Below, one piece after another: positions 42,277-52,046 of a stretch of 64,000 bases of DNA; the stretch's first letter is position 1, and each line of letters opens with the position of its first letter. The notes below the pieces were generated by a model. It did not search any database, was not told where the DNA came from, and worked only from the letters and a program-made list of their open reading frames with translations. Source of the DNA: Xanthostigma xanthostigma (taxonomy: Eukaryota; Arthropoda; Insecta; Raphidioptera; Raphidiidae); contig OY754475.1 of the NCBI GenBank assembly GCA_963575645.1, positions 9,486,001 through 9,550,000 on the forward strand. The letters are read 5' to 3'. The translations under genes were made by a program, and so were the position numbers.

Positions 42277-42559
42277 TGTAGAGTTTTTAACTATTCGCTA
42301 TAAATCTATGGTTACAAATAATAACACATGCTTTACGGCATCTAACTAACAACTGAATAGTAGGAGGGTATCTGACTAGGCGGACCGACACGAGCAACAG
42401 TTTAAGAGTTAGAAGGTTTTGATTATATCAATGGGTCTCATAGACCCAGGGTCACCAGTTAAGGGTTAAAACTTTATTATTTTACGCTCTTTAGTGACCG
42501 TTTTCAAAGAAGGTTCAATTCAAAAACAAAACTTATAAATTATATTTGTAACAATTATT

Positions 42560-42722
42560 ATTATTTTATTCAACATATTTATTAACGTAAGTTTGTAACA
42601 TGAATATTATTTAATTCAACATATTTATTAACGTAAGTTTGTAACCTGAATATTATTTAATTCAACATATTTATTAACGTAAGTATGTAACCTGAATATT
42701 ATTTAATTCAACATATTTATTA
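42560..42722. repeat. 46-bp minisatellite, about 3.5 units
   Basis: CAACATATTTATTAACGTAA begins at 42571, 42617 and 42663, with a partial unit at 42709. The linker is GTAACCTGAATATTATTTAA. The units are almost identical. Confidence 0.92.
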
Positions 42723-42838
42723 ATTACTATAGCCATTTTAATGTTAAGCGCTTTTCGTGGATATCAATATTGCAACGTAAGTTAACTTAAAAAACGGCGG
42801 CAATCTACAAATTTGAGCAAAGCCGGACCGGGCCGCTA
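42723..42838 (+). mobile_element. Helitron family 2, 3' terminus
   Basis: TTAAGCGCTTTTCGTGGATA through GGCGGCAATCTACAAATTTG to CCGGGCCG and CTAG, followed by T. Parallel to 41310-41428. Confidence 0.75.
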
Positions 42839-43176
42839 GTATACTGTAAAGGAACGTCGCCTAACGAAATTAATAATGTAACACGTGGAAGGCCCTTAAA
42901 AAATTATAAGGTTATCGAAATTCTAAAATGGCACTGAGAAATAACGGTTACGGCTGACATAAATTTAAATTCTTATTTACAAGACGATGCTAAAGGCAAA
43001 TTGGCTTCTCTAGCCCACCCACAACATACGCGGCCGGAATAATACAGTGTGTCCAATAAAAAGTTGTATGTCAACAATGCAAGAAATACGGGAGTGTAAA
43101 AAGCATCAGGTCTACTGTCCTGAAAAAATATTCAACTTAAAAACATTCATTGAAAGAATACAATAGAAAAGATAAA
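42839..43176. other. No recognisable feature
   Basis: No repeat partner, open frame or RNA signal recognised. Confidence 0.4.
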
Positions 43177-43738
43177 TCTATACTAATATATAAAGCTGAA
43201 GAGTTTGTTTGTTTGTTTCAACGCGCTAATCTCAAGAACTAGTGGTTCAAATTGAAAAAAAATTTTTGTTGGATAGCCCATTTATCGAGGAAGGCTATAG
43301 GCTATATAATATTACGCTACGACCATTACGAGCGGAGCTTTAATGAAAAATGTTGCAAAATGTATCTCAAAAATAAGCTTCTTTTCATGTGAAATGCACT
43401 AACTGTCAAAAATGCGACTGTCAAAATCAGGGTCGTGGACTCGAGCCCCACGTTGGGCGAATATATTTTTATTTTTTTTTTATTTTCTACATTGCTTTCT
43501 TCTAAGGCTTACATTTAAATTTATTTTAATTTTATTTAATAATTTTTAAAAAAATATTAATTAAAAAAAGTTTAAATACTGCTTTTTATCGACAAAAACT
43601 TTTGAACGGTAACTCCGATCATCATGAAATTTGGACACAACATTCATCTCGGTAAACTAAGATGGAATGTGTGTACGCATGTTTCTCCCTTCCCCATTCG
43701 TTCTTTTACACCCGAGTGAAACCGGACGGGACCGCTAG
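43177..43738 (+). mobile_element. Helitron family 1 with partial tRNA-like cargo, copy F
   Basis: Begins TCTATACTAATATATAAAGC after A and ends with the CCCG/CGG hairpin, GGGACCG and CTAG before T. 562 bp. Most of the D arm of the cargo is missing. Confidence 0.9.
43411..43459 (+). pseudogene. Partial tRNA-Lys-like cargo in copy F
   Basis: Retains GCGACTGTC, AATCAGGGTCGTGGACTCGA, GCCCCACGTTGGGCG. The 5' half through the D arm is deleted and the B box is altered (GGACTCGA). Confidence 0.8.
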
Positions 43739-43785
43739 TAAGACATAAGTAGATACATTGTGTTTATAAAACATTTCATTTAGCT

Positions 43786-43870
43786 CAGGGGTCCTCAAAC
43801 TTTTTGAAGGCAGGGGCCGAGAATACTTTGATTTTAATTCGGCGGGCCGCAACACAAGGGAAACATACCT
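43786..43870 (+). mobile_element. hAT-type left end only
   Basis: CAGGGGTCCTCAAACTTTTT, GGGCCGAGAA and CGGCGGGCCGC have the look of hAT ends. No matching right end or 8-bp duplication was found downstream. Confidence 0.5.
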
Positions 43871-44515
43871 TCGTAATAATATTGCATTAATAACTTATTG
43901 TTAGTTTACCCGCGGTTATCAAAATGTTTAACTTGTAGCGAAAAATGTTCTAGCTTACCTTAAACGTTCTCGAATCGGCAGGCCGTCGTAATAAATCTGT
44001 AACAAAAAAACATCCAACAATTAGGTTTTTTGAATGAAATATTTTTTTTACATAAATTGAAAGATCACATACATGTTTTATGGCAAAACTGCTTATATTA
44101 TTTTTTTTTGTAGTAGTTTTTTCCGATCGCATTGTATGTCACGAAACTGTGCATATTGTATAAAGTCGTACGTGTTTACATTAAATATTTCGGAGGTGTT
44201 GTGTTCCACCTGACGCTGAACAGAGCTGAATTTCTCTCCCCCTTTTTCTTTCTCTAACTTATACCTTCACTTATACACTTTAAATATGATTATACTTTTC
44301 ATTCTTCCTTTCTTCACGAGGGAAACAGATTATCAATTTAGAAAAGTGATTGTTTAGTCTCCACAACATCATCAGGAAAGTCAATTGTTATAATTTGCTA
44401 ACTAATGAGGTGGCATTCCAACATTCGTAATTCATCATCTCTTACAAATTTAAAAAAAAAAATGTAAAATATTCTTGCTTCAATAAATGTATGACGAACA
44501 TGTTATCTATACTAA
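43871..44515. other. No recognisable gene
   Basis: AT-rich with a 60-codon minus-strand frame (43950-44132), no domain. Confidence 0.4.
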
Positions 44516-45126
44516 TATATACAGCTGAAGAGTTTGTTTGTTTGTTTCTTTAAACGCGCTAATCTCAGGAACTACTGTTTCAAATTGAAAAAAAAAATTT
44601 TGTTGCATAGCGGATATCCCATTTATCGAGGAAGGCTATAGGCTATATAATATCACGCTACGACCATTAGGCGCGGAGCATTAATGAAAAATGTTGCAAA
44701 ATGTATCTCAAAAATAAGCTTTTATTCAGGTGAAATGCACTAACTAAATATACTCATATTAGCGTTGTGAGTACACAACGTCGTATGGCTCAATCGGTAG
44801 AGCATGCGACTGTCAATATCAGGGTCGCCCTTTTGTTGGGCGAAAATATTTTTATTTTTTTTTATTTTCTACATTGCTTTCTTCTAAGGCTTACATTTAA
44901 ATTTCTTTTAATTTTATTTAATTAATTAAAAAAAATTATTAGTTAAAAACAGTATAAATACTGCTTTTCATCGACAAAAGCTTTTGAACGGTAACTCCGA
45001 ACATCATGAAATTTGGACACAACATTCATCTCGGTAAACTAAGATGAATGTGTGTAGTGTGTACTAATGTTCCTCCCTTCCCCATTCGTTCTTTTACACT
45101 CGGGTAAAACCGGACGGGACCGCTAG
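44516..45126 (+). mobile_element. Helitron family 1 with tRNA-like cargo, copy G
   Basis: Begins TCTATACTAATATATACAGC after A and ends with the hairpin, CGGGACCG and CTAG before T. 611 bp. An extra short duplication (GTGTGTAGTGTGTACT) lies near the 3' end. Confidence 0.9.
44779..44842 (+). pseudogene. tRNA-Lys-like cargo in copy G
   Basis: TATGGCTCAATCGGTAGAGC and GCGACTGTCAATATCAGGGT are as in copy B. The T arm is replaced by CGCCCTTTTGTTGGGCG, so the B box is gone. Confidence 0.82.
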
Positions 45127-45312
45127 TATAGTGTCATAAGTATGTTACACTCTATTTTCCTATATCTGTTCTATTGTATATATTATTTAAATCATTTTTA
45201 TTACTGCTCTATTATTTATTTTAGATTCTAAATTTTAATTTTTGTAACTATTTGTCATTTATTATTGTATGGCTTTGCGGCTTTTACCTAAATTTAATAA
45301 TAATAATAATAA
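45127..45312 (+). mobile_element. Possible LINE 3' end with (TAA)n tail
   Basis: ATGGCTTTGCGGCTTTTACC followed by TAAATTTAATAATAATAATA is a typical non-LTR 3' end with a trinucleotide tail. No coding remnant is attached and it begins exactly where the Helitron ends. Confidence 0.45.
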
Positions 45313-45522
45313 TGTAACGAATATTCGCTTTTGAATTCGCGAATATTTCAATTACTGTATCATTAGTCCAGTCCGCCGTAATTTTTTTATCATTGAAAGT
45401 TACAGTTTAACCAACAAAAATGACAACTTAAATACATTTTAAATTCGCACGAGGCGACGAGTTTACTGACTGTGCACGTACTCGCCGCTCGGTTCCTTTG
45501 ACTCGTGGTAGAAAAACCGACT

Positions 45523-45777
45523 TCCCTACAGTGTTTTCAAATAAATATTTATTATATTTTATTAATTACATTAATTATTGATTTAAAAGAAATTTATTAC
45601 TTAAAAAAAGTATAAATACTGCTTTTTATCGACAAAAACTTTTGAACGGTAACTCCGATCATCATGAAATTTGGAGACAACATTCATCTCGGTAAAGTAA
45701 GATGAATGTGCGTACTCATGTTCCTCGCTTCCCCATTCGTTCTTTTGCACCCGTGTGAAACCAGACGGAACCGCTAG
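45523..45777 (+). mobile_element. Helitron family 1, 3' half only
   Basis: Carries the trailer that follows the tRNA cargo in the long copies (AAAGTATAAATACTGCTTTT), then TTTTGAACGGTAACTCCGAT, the hairpin region and CTAG at 45774-45777. It therefore derives from a cargo-bearing copy. The 5' part is missing. Confidence 0.8.
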
Positions 45778-46642
45778 TATACTATATGCTTGCCGATAAC
45801 GAATAGATATCTGGTCATCGGGAAACCGGTCAACGTGGTGCGTCTACACAAAACTCCCAAACAAACTTGCGTAATATATTATAATATACCTTGCACATAT
45901 CGTGAATATGGAAAGAGGGGCGGCTACATCTGAGGTGGGAGCTTTCACTTGGAAAATTAATTAAGTTTTATAGCAAGCACAGAACGAGAGAGAGAAATAG
46001 AGAGTGACTAGGAAGAGAGAGAGAGAGAGAGAGAGACATATATGTATGGTTGAATTCTGAGCTCGCACAGAGATTGTTCTGTATCGCTTTAATGAATAAT
46101 TAAATCAGATTCTGCTATACGAAATGGCGTCACGTTAATTAAATTTTAGAATGTGCATATAAACCAACACGGAGCGGTTCTCTCTGTGCCCGGCGTCGCC
46201 TCGCCTCGCGTCAAGCAGTGCGTTTCTCCATTTAGACGATGCGTACGATCGATCGCGACACTTCAATGTACAGACAAGACAGTGACGCACACCTTAAACG
46301 GTGAACCGGAGTACGTGACGCAGTCGACGGATCTCAAAATCGGACAGCTTGTTTATTTTTGTGGACGAAAGACAAAATCACTTAAGTCAAATCTTTTGTA
46401 TTTTTAACTTCCAAAGCTGTTTCACACAAATTTTGATGCCAAGGAATCCGAATCTGTCATAAAATATAAGAGTTCCTACTTTACCCTCTTCTCCCCAGGT
46501 GCTGGAGTGGGAATGCCAAATTTGGATTCAAAAGCTTTTCACAAATTATTAGACAGGTATTTTTTTCTTTTCCTCTTTATCGATGAACTTTCATAGGTTT
46601 TAGGGTGATACTGGTGGTCTGAGACATCGTGTACATATATTA
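45778..46642. other. GA microsatellite and a GC-rich open frame
   Basis: A GA run lies at 46015-46036. An 84-codon plus-strand frame (46153-46407) opens in a GC-rich patch (GCCCGGCGTCGCCTCGCCTC) unlike its surroundings. It has no recognisable domain and no clear splice context. A single-exon or UTR remnant cannot be excluded. Confidence 0.4.
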
Positions 46643-46993
46643 TTAGCGGTCCCGCCCGGTTTCACCCGGGTGCAAAAAAGATGGGGAGGGATTTGAGTAC
46701 GCACATTCATCTTAGTTTACCGAGATGAATGTTGTGTCCAAATTTCATGATGATCGGAGTTACCGTTCAAAAGTTTTTCTCAAACGGACAAATTTTGAGT
46801 TACACTTTGCAACATTTTTCATTGATGCTCCGCTCCTATTGATCGTAGCGTGATATTATATAGCCTATAGCCTTCCTCGATAAATAGGCTATCCAACAAA
46901 TAATTTTTTTCAATTCGATCCAGTAGTTCCTGAGATTAGCGCGTTCAACCAAACAAACAAACGAACTCTTCAGCTTTTGTATATTAGTATAGA
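46643..46993 (-). mobile_element. Helitron family 1, short form, copy I
   Basis: On the minus strand it begins TCTATACTAATATACAAAAG and ends CCCGG/CCGGG hairpin, GCGGGACCG, CTAA then T. 351 bp, no tRNA cargo. Confidence 0.9.
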
Positions 46994-47800
46994 TAAAAAA
47001 TTAGGATAAATTGAATATAAGCGATTTTGCCATTTATCCGCAGATAGATTTGCCATTTTAACTGATATTTTCTTTATTTGCTTTGAACACGATACTATTA
47101 TTGGTCTTCTAGTTGATTACAATATATGATAGTATAACAAGTAAAAACAAAACCGCTCACTGTATTTGCACAAACTTATTTACAACTAACTAATTGAAAA
47201 TTAAGAAATAATTCCACTGCTTTCCAGTGGCGCCTCGTGAACTTTTTAAATGGGTTATCCGCAGGGTCAAGCGAAGGTGTCTTATAACACGGGCTGAAAA
47301 TGAGGGTGGGGGGGTAATTAAATTATGAATCACATCCATGTTTATGATGTTTGAATTATTAACTATTTTCAAACACTGCTAACAACAATCTACACTGTAA
47401 CACCAGTCACTTCTGCGTCCTAAGCCGTATGTACCGTCGAGTCATAACCGTCGAAGGTGTTGACTGAATGAGATAGATTCAGTAAACACTTCTAGCATGT
47501 GACAGTGATAGATGCTTATTTGTACTAATGTGCTGATGTTAAATGCAGCTCAAAGTCAATCTAAGTAGCACGTTATAAGTTGTGGGTCAGGAGTTGCACG
47601 GTGTATACCGGGGGTATTTAATGATGTGCTGCTTGGGAGCGCAGAACAGCACCTGACTGCAAGAAACGAGTTTTGTGGTCTGCCAGTTACTGTTATACTT
47701 TAGCGTTGATTTTGTAACTATTGCACTATTTTCTAACATATTGGTTGTTCTGCAGCTCTGCAGCGCTTACAGAGGAAACGCCACTGAACTTTTCAGTCTA
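46994..47800. other. No recognisable gene
   Basis: Unique-looking sequence. CAGTGGCG at 47225 and CGCCACTG at 47779-47786 resemble a hAT end pair but lack a target duplication. Confidence 0.4.
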
Positions 47801-48324
47801 TACAGAATGATTTTTAAGTTGATGTTTTTTTGCCAGCGTGTAAATATCAAATATACAAACAAATATTTCCAGTAACTTTTTTATCAAAACTTAAAAATGA
47901 AAAATAAACGGGCTTTCAAAGTTTTATTACATTTTATCAAATTTTGAGGTTGGTCGTGGCGTTATGTTATGTCACTATGGAAATATGTTATGTCAATATC
48001 AAGTATTCACAGAAATAGTTCGAAGTTGTCCCCGTTTTGTTGGACACAAAGATGCGTGCGTCGTAGCCATGCTTATAGTAGCGATAAGGGTCTTCTGCGA
48101 ATTATTTGGGATGCATTTCCGATTCATGATATCATTTCTTCGCGTGTGTTAACCGGGCTTTTGATTTAATTAAATAAAATTTAAAAAAATTAATTAAACT
48201 TTAAAAAGCAATTTCTCTCTTATTTTTGAGTTTTGATAAAAAAGTTGCTTATAAAGTATTTGTTCATCTATTTGATTTTTACACGCTGTTAAAAAAGAAG
48301 AACCAACTTAAAAATCACTCTGTA
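47801..48324. mobile_element. TA-insertion MITE family BB, copy 2
   Basis: TACAGAATGATTTTTAAGTT on the left faces AACTTAAAAATCACTCTGTA on the right, with TA directly outside each end. The arms of about 110 bp share GCGTGTAAATATCAAAT/ATTTGATTTTTACACGC and AACTTTTTTATCAAAACTT. The central segment is in reverse orientation relative to the 7354 copy. Confidence 0.88.
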
Positions 48325-48664
48325 TATAAAAAGTCGCAATTTTTTTAAATTTTTTTGTTATACTCGTAGGTTGGTTTGATTCAGCACGAGCCAACGATAG
48401 TTTAGTATCGGAAAAAGCGCTCGTTACATACTAGGATAATGTCAAGCATATTAGGGCTGATAATTCATTTAAAGCTGTCTTCAAGTTTTACGGCCTGGAA
48501 TATTACAATTACGGTGCGCACGTATATTTATGGCCGTTAATAATTATCTACCTGTATATAGGGCTTACGACTGCAGTTAAAAAATAACGACAGTGCTTTA
48601 AATTAACTCAGCTCTATTAAGTCTTACAATAGGCTATTTCACTCTCATCTTTAAATTGTCTTAA
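48325..48664. other. No recognisable feature
   Basis: No repeat partner or frame recognised. Confidence 0.4.
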
Positions 48665-49309
48665 TCTATATACTAATATATAAAGCTGAAGAGTTTGCTT
48701 GTTTGTTTGTTTGAACGCGCTAATCTCAGAAACTACTGGTTCGAATTGAAAGAATTTTTTTTGTTGGATAGCCCATTTATCGAGGAAGGCTATAGGCTAC
48801 ATAATATTACGCTATGACCAATTGGAGTGGAACATCAATGAAAAATGTTGCAAGATGTATCTTAAAATTAGTCCGTCTGACAAATATCATCAGGTGAAAT
48901 CCCTTAACCTATTGCAATATTAGCGCACGACGGTTACAGATTGGATAGCTCAGTCGGTAGAGTGTAAGATTCTTAATGGGGTTCAAGCCCCACGTCGGCG
49001 AATATACAGTTTTTTTTTTTTTTAATTTCTACATTGCTTTCTTCTAAGGCTTACATTTAAATTTTTTAAAATTTTATTACGACTAATTAAAATTAAATAT
49101 TTATTATATGTATTGAAAGAAATTTTATTACTTAAAAAAAGTATATAAATACTGCTTTTTAACGACAAAAACTTGGAACGGTAACGCCGATCATTATGAA
49201 GTTTGGACACAACATTCATCTCGGTAAACTAAGATGAATGTGCGTACTCATGTCCCTTTCTTCCCCATTCGTTCTTTTGCACCCGGGTGAAACCGAGCGG
49301 GACCGCTAG
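48665..49309 (+). mobile_element. Helitron family 1 with tRNA-Lys cargo, copy J
   Basis: Begins TCTATATACTAATATATAAA after A and ends with the CCCGG-GTGAAA-CCG hairpin, GCGGGACCG and CTAG before T. 645 bp, trailer as in the other long copies. Confidence 0.9.
48940..49000 (+). pseudogene. tRNA-Lys(CTT)-like cargo in copy J
   Basis: GGATAGCTCAGTCGGTAGAG and GATTCTTAATG keep the D arm and a CTT anticodon loop. GGGGTTCAAGCCCCACGTCG keeps the B box. The variable region is shortened. Closest to the cargo of copy C. Confidence 0.82.
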
Positions 49310-49470
49310 TATGTTCATATATCGCAGTATTAGTCCACAGGGTTTTTTATTTCGCTTAAATGCAATCGTTTCATAGGATAATATCCTACTTAAATTTTTA
49401 AAACACGAACCGCAATGTTTACCTATTGTGACGTCACAATTGTAGTATAATAACAAGCTATCGTTTACAT

Positions 49471-49740
49471 CAGTGATGTCAAAGATGCGGCCCGCGACCA
49501 GAATCTGTCCAGTGAGGATTTTAAACGGCATTCGATGCCACTACGTATTTTTAAAATTGCTGGATCCTCAAGCTCAAGATAATTTACCATTTTTATTACC
49601 TCTATATGAAAATTTATTTAAACTAAATAACAAACGTTTTTAATTTAGTACGTGTTTTAGTTTTTAATTTAGAGTCAGGCTCGCTAACACACTCTTAGTC
49701 TTAAAAACGGCTCTTCAGAAAAATCAGTCTGACACCCCTG
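49471..49740. mobile_element. 270-bp non-autonomous hAT element
   Basis: Left end CAGTGATGTCAAAG, right end reverse-complemented CAGGGGTGTCAGAC. The flanks GTTTACAT (49463-49470) and GTTTACAC (49741-49748) are an 8-bp duplication with one difference. Inner GCGGCCCGCGACCAG resembles other hAT MITEs. Confidence 0.9.
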
Positions 49741-49754
49741 GTTTACACGAGGCT

Positions 49755-50337
49755 CGTTTAGCTTCTATATCGCTAGTTCCCGTAAATGGAAGCGTGACCC
49801 ATGAAGTGAGACAGCAAATTACTGTTTTCTAACGAGTAGAGGGGACAGATTGACGGCGCTGCGCCCTCGCGCAATGCACTGAATTTGTTTTTGGGGTGCA
49901 GTTCATGTTGACTAGAATTTCTCAAACAGGAAATGAAGCAGCAGGTGACGATTTTTAATTGATCCAACCGATTACCCATAATCTGTAATAAGAAAACATC
50001 GACGAAAAAATTTAATAACTTCTATATTGCTAGTGGCCGTAAGTGGAAGCGTGGCCCATGAAGTGAGACAGCAAGTGATTGTTTTCTTATCTCTTTCTTT
50101 TTACTCGACCCGTTGTGTGCAAGTGTCGCGTCTGTAGTGGGGCAATTAGTAAGTGGAATAGAGCAAGCCACCTCCTTTTCTCAGTTTAGATCTATGTGCA
50201 AACTGACGCTGCAACTGACGCGCATCCATTCACGGACATGCGCATAAGACTCAGAGTATATAATAGGTGAAACAGACGTATAAATGCCTGCACCATAGTG
50301 TTTAAGTCTTTCTCCCGATCTTTGCTAGCAATATAGA
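49755..50337. repeat. Direct duplication with an inverted end
   Basis: CTTCTATATCGCTAGT, GTAAATGGAAGCGTG and CCCATGAAGTGAGACAGCAA occur at about 49760 and 50019. The complement CTAGCAATATAGAGG ends the block at 50325-50339. It may be a TIR element with one end duplicated. Confidence 0.65.
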
Positions 50338-50339
50338 GG

Positions 50340-51100
50340 GTATTAAATATATGGTGTCAACTACATGTCTTCATACACTTCATGCAATGTTAGCGTGCAG
50401 CGTTTTTTACATTGTTTTACGAATTCGTAAGTTATTTTGTGAAGATGTCAATTTGTCAGCGAAACGAACATCAATTAAAAATCGACTGTTTTTTTATTTG
50501 TTTGAAATATTTTCAATATTGCACTCATTAAAAAGAAAAAATGTTTTCGTTTAAAACAAACCACTGAAATCGTCTGTTATAGTATAACAACACAAACAAA
50601 CAAAAAAAAAATGTAAATATTGTTTCGTTTGTTTTTTTTATCGCGCCTACCTTTAGCGTCCGATATTAATTATTCCATTTTCCCCAGACCAATCTGCATA
50701 TATACATATCAATCATTACGTAACAGTCGTTTCAATTTAATGGGGCATTGTACAAAATAAGCCACTGTCGCATTAAATTGAACGGAACACATTCGTAATT
50801 CTGATCAGAATATAGAAACAAGGTCAGTTCTTTAGCAAACTTTGTTATTTTACGCTTTTTTTACCCGTTTTGAAGGAGATTGAATTTTTTAAAAAGTTTT
50901 TTTTTATAATAATATTTATTTTTGTATAATTAAGATAGATACTTAAAAAAACTAGACTCTGTGCAAGTAACGAAAAATGTAAAGAATACTAATAAAAGTT
51001 TAAAATCAATAACTTTAAATTCTGCTTAATTATCTGTAAATAAACGCATAAAAACTAATATAATTTTGTACACAAACTTTTATCCACTTTATTCAATAAC
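50340..51100. other. No recognisable gene
   Basis: A 67-codon frame (50351-50554) has no domain. A hairpin-like GAATTGTTTCGTTTG/CAAACAAAC region lies near 50590-50635. Otherwise AT-rich. Confidence 0.4.
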
Positions 51101-51326
51101 TAGGGGCCCGGTTTGCTTCGGCCGAATTTTCTAGATTGCCACCGTTTTTTCGTCGACTTCGTTGCAAAATTGATCTCGACGAACATAACACGATAATATA
51201 TAGCCTATGTCCATACTGAAAATTCATTCTAAAAAATAGTAATGAAATAATTTTTCTAATAGGTGCAGCTTTGTTCCGCATACACACAAACACAAAATTC
51301 GCACTCTCTCTTTATAAATCTTTAGA
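51101..51326 (-). mobile_element. Helitron family 2, short complete copy
   Basis: On the minus strand it begins TCTAAAGATTTATAAAGAGA, GTGCGAATTTTGTG and GTGTATGCGGAACAAAG, and ends GGCAATCTAGAAAATTCGGC, AAACCGGGCCC and CTAG followed by T. It links the 5' signature seen at 417 with the 3' signature seen at 41428, showing they are one family. Confidence 0.78.
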
Positions 51327-51332
51327 TATAAT

Positions 51333-51576
51333 ATTTCGGTGCCCGTGTGTTCATAATTCTTCTCCTCCTACACGGCTTGACCGATTTTGATGACATCTTT
51401 CTTGTCTTATGAAGTCACCTGGATTGTTCTGAGCCTGTAGGTGGCTCTGTCGTCGAGATCCAGAATTTTTTTTTAATTTTCTGACCACATTAATTTTTTT
51501 TTTATTTCTCACATAAAAAGTATAATCATAAATTTAGGTGTGTGGCAGGACAAAGTCTGGCTACCAGGTTCACTAG
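51333..51576 (+). mobile_element. Helitron-like fragment ending CACTAG
   Basis: GGTGCCCGTGTGTTCATAAT, CTACACGGCTTGACCGATTT and ATGAAGTCACCTGGATTG, ending AAAGTCTGGCTACCAGGTTC, ACTAG then T. The end structure is Helitron-like but the 5' end is not defined. Confidence 0.45.
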
Positions 51577-52046
51577 TATGTATTAATATAGATTAATATA
51601 TTTAGATTATAGATAATGACAATCAAGCCTACCGGTATAGATCGCCGAGTTCGTATTGCTAGAAGCTATCTGTTTGACTTGTTGCGTCATAAACAGACTA
51701 GTGGATGATCTACGCAATCACTGAAGGGTTAAAAAAAGAAGCTTATAATATAAAGAGGCAGCCACCAACTGCAATGAATGCACAGATTTAATGTCTGAAC
51801 TTAATCGACAGAAGCTCAACTCACTCAACTGTCTGTTCACATGATGATGCTCGATTGTCTATTGCACATAGATGCTCGTTTGTCTATGCGGACGCCATTA
51901 GGGAACAATAATACTGAAGCAAATTTAACAACCTGAGAAATAATGCATGTTTGCATGGCAGACAGGCGCATTACGAACTATGCTAAGTCTCAAAACAATG
52001 ATGACGTGTCGAATACCGGGGTAATTTTTATCATCATGGTGGATAT
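51577..52046. other. No recognisable gene
   Basis: No domain or repeat partner recognised. Confidence 0.4.

Larger units (their letters stand above)
41479..42465. mobile_element. piggyBac-like element with TTAA duplication and transposase remnant
   Basis: CCCTTAACCGGTGAC (left) and the complement of GGTCACCAGTTAAGGG (right) form terminal inverted repeats of about 15 bp. TTAA lies directly outside each (41475-41478 and 42466-42469). GGGTCT...AGACCC palindromes sit subterminally at 41525-41539 and 42433-42447, with a third at 42262-42276. The 987-bp element keeps only the C-terminal part of its transposase (41896-42150), so it is an internally deleted derivative. Confidence 0.92.

Noticed and set aside
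47225-47786. Possible hAT element with CAGTGGCG / CGCCACTG ends
   Set aside because: The flanking 8-mers CTGCTTTC and AACTTTTC do not match, and similarity between the ends stops after eight bases.
20724-49000. Functional tRNA genes at the five tRNA-like sites
   Set aside because: Acceptor or anticodon stems do not pair, parts of the D or T arm are missing in three copies, and all sit at the same place inside Helitrons.
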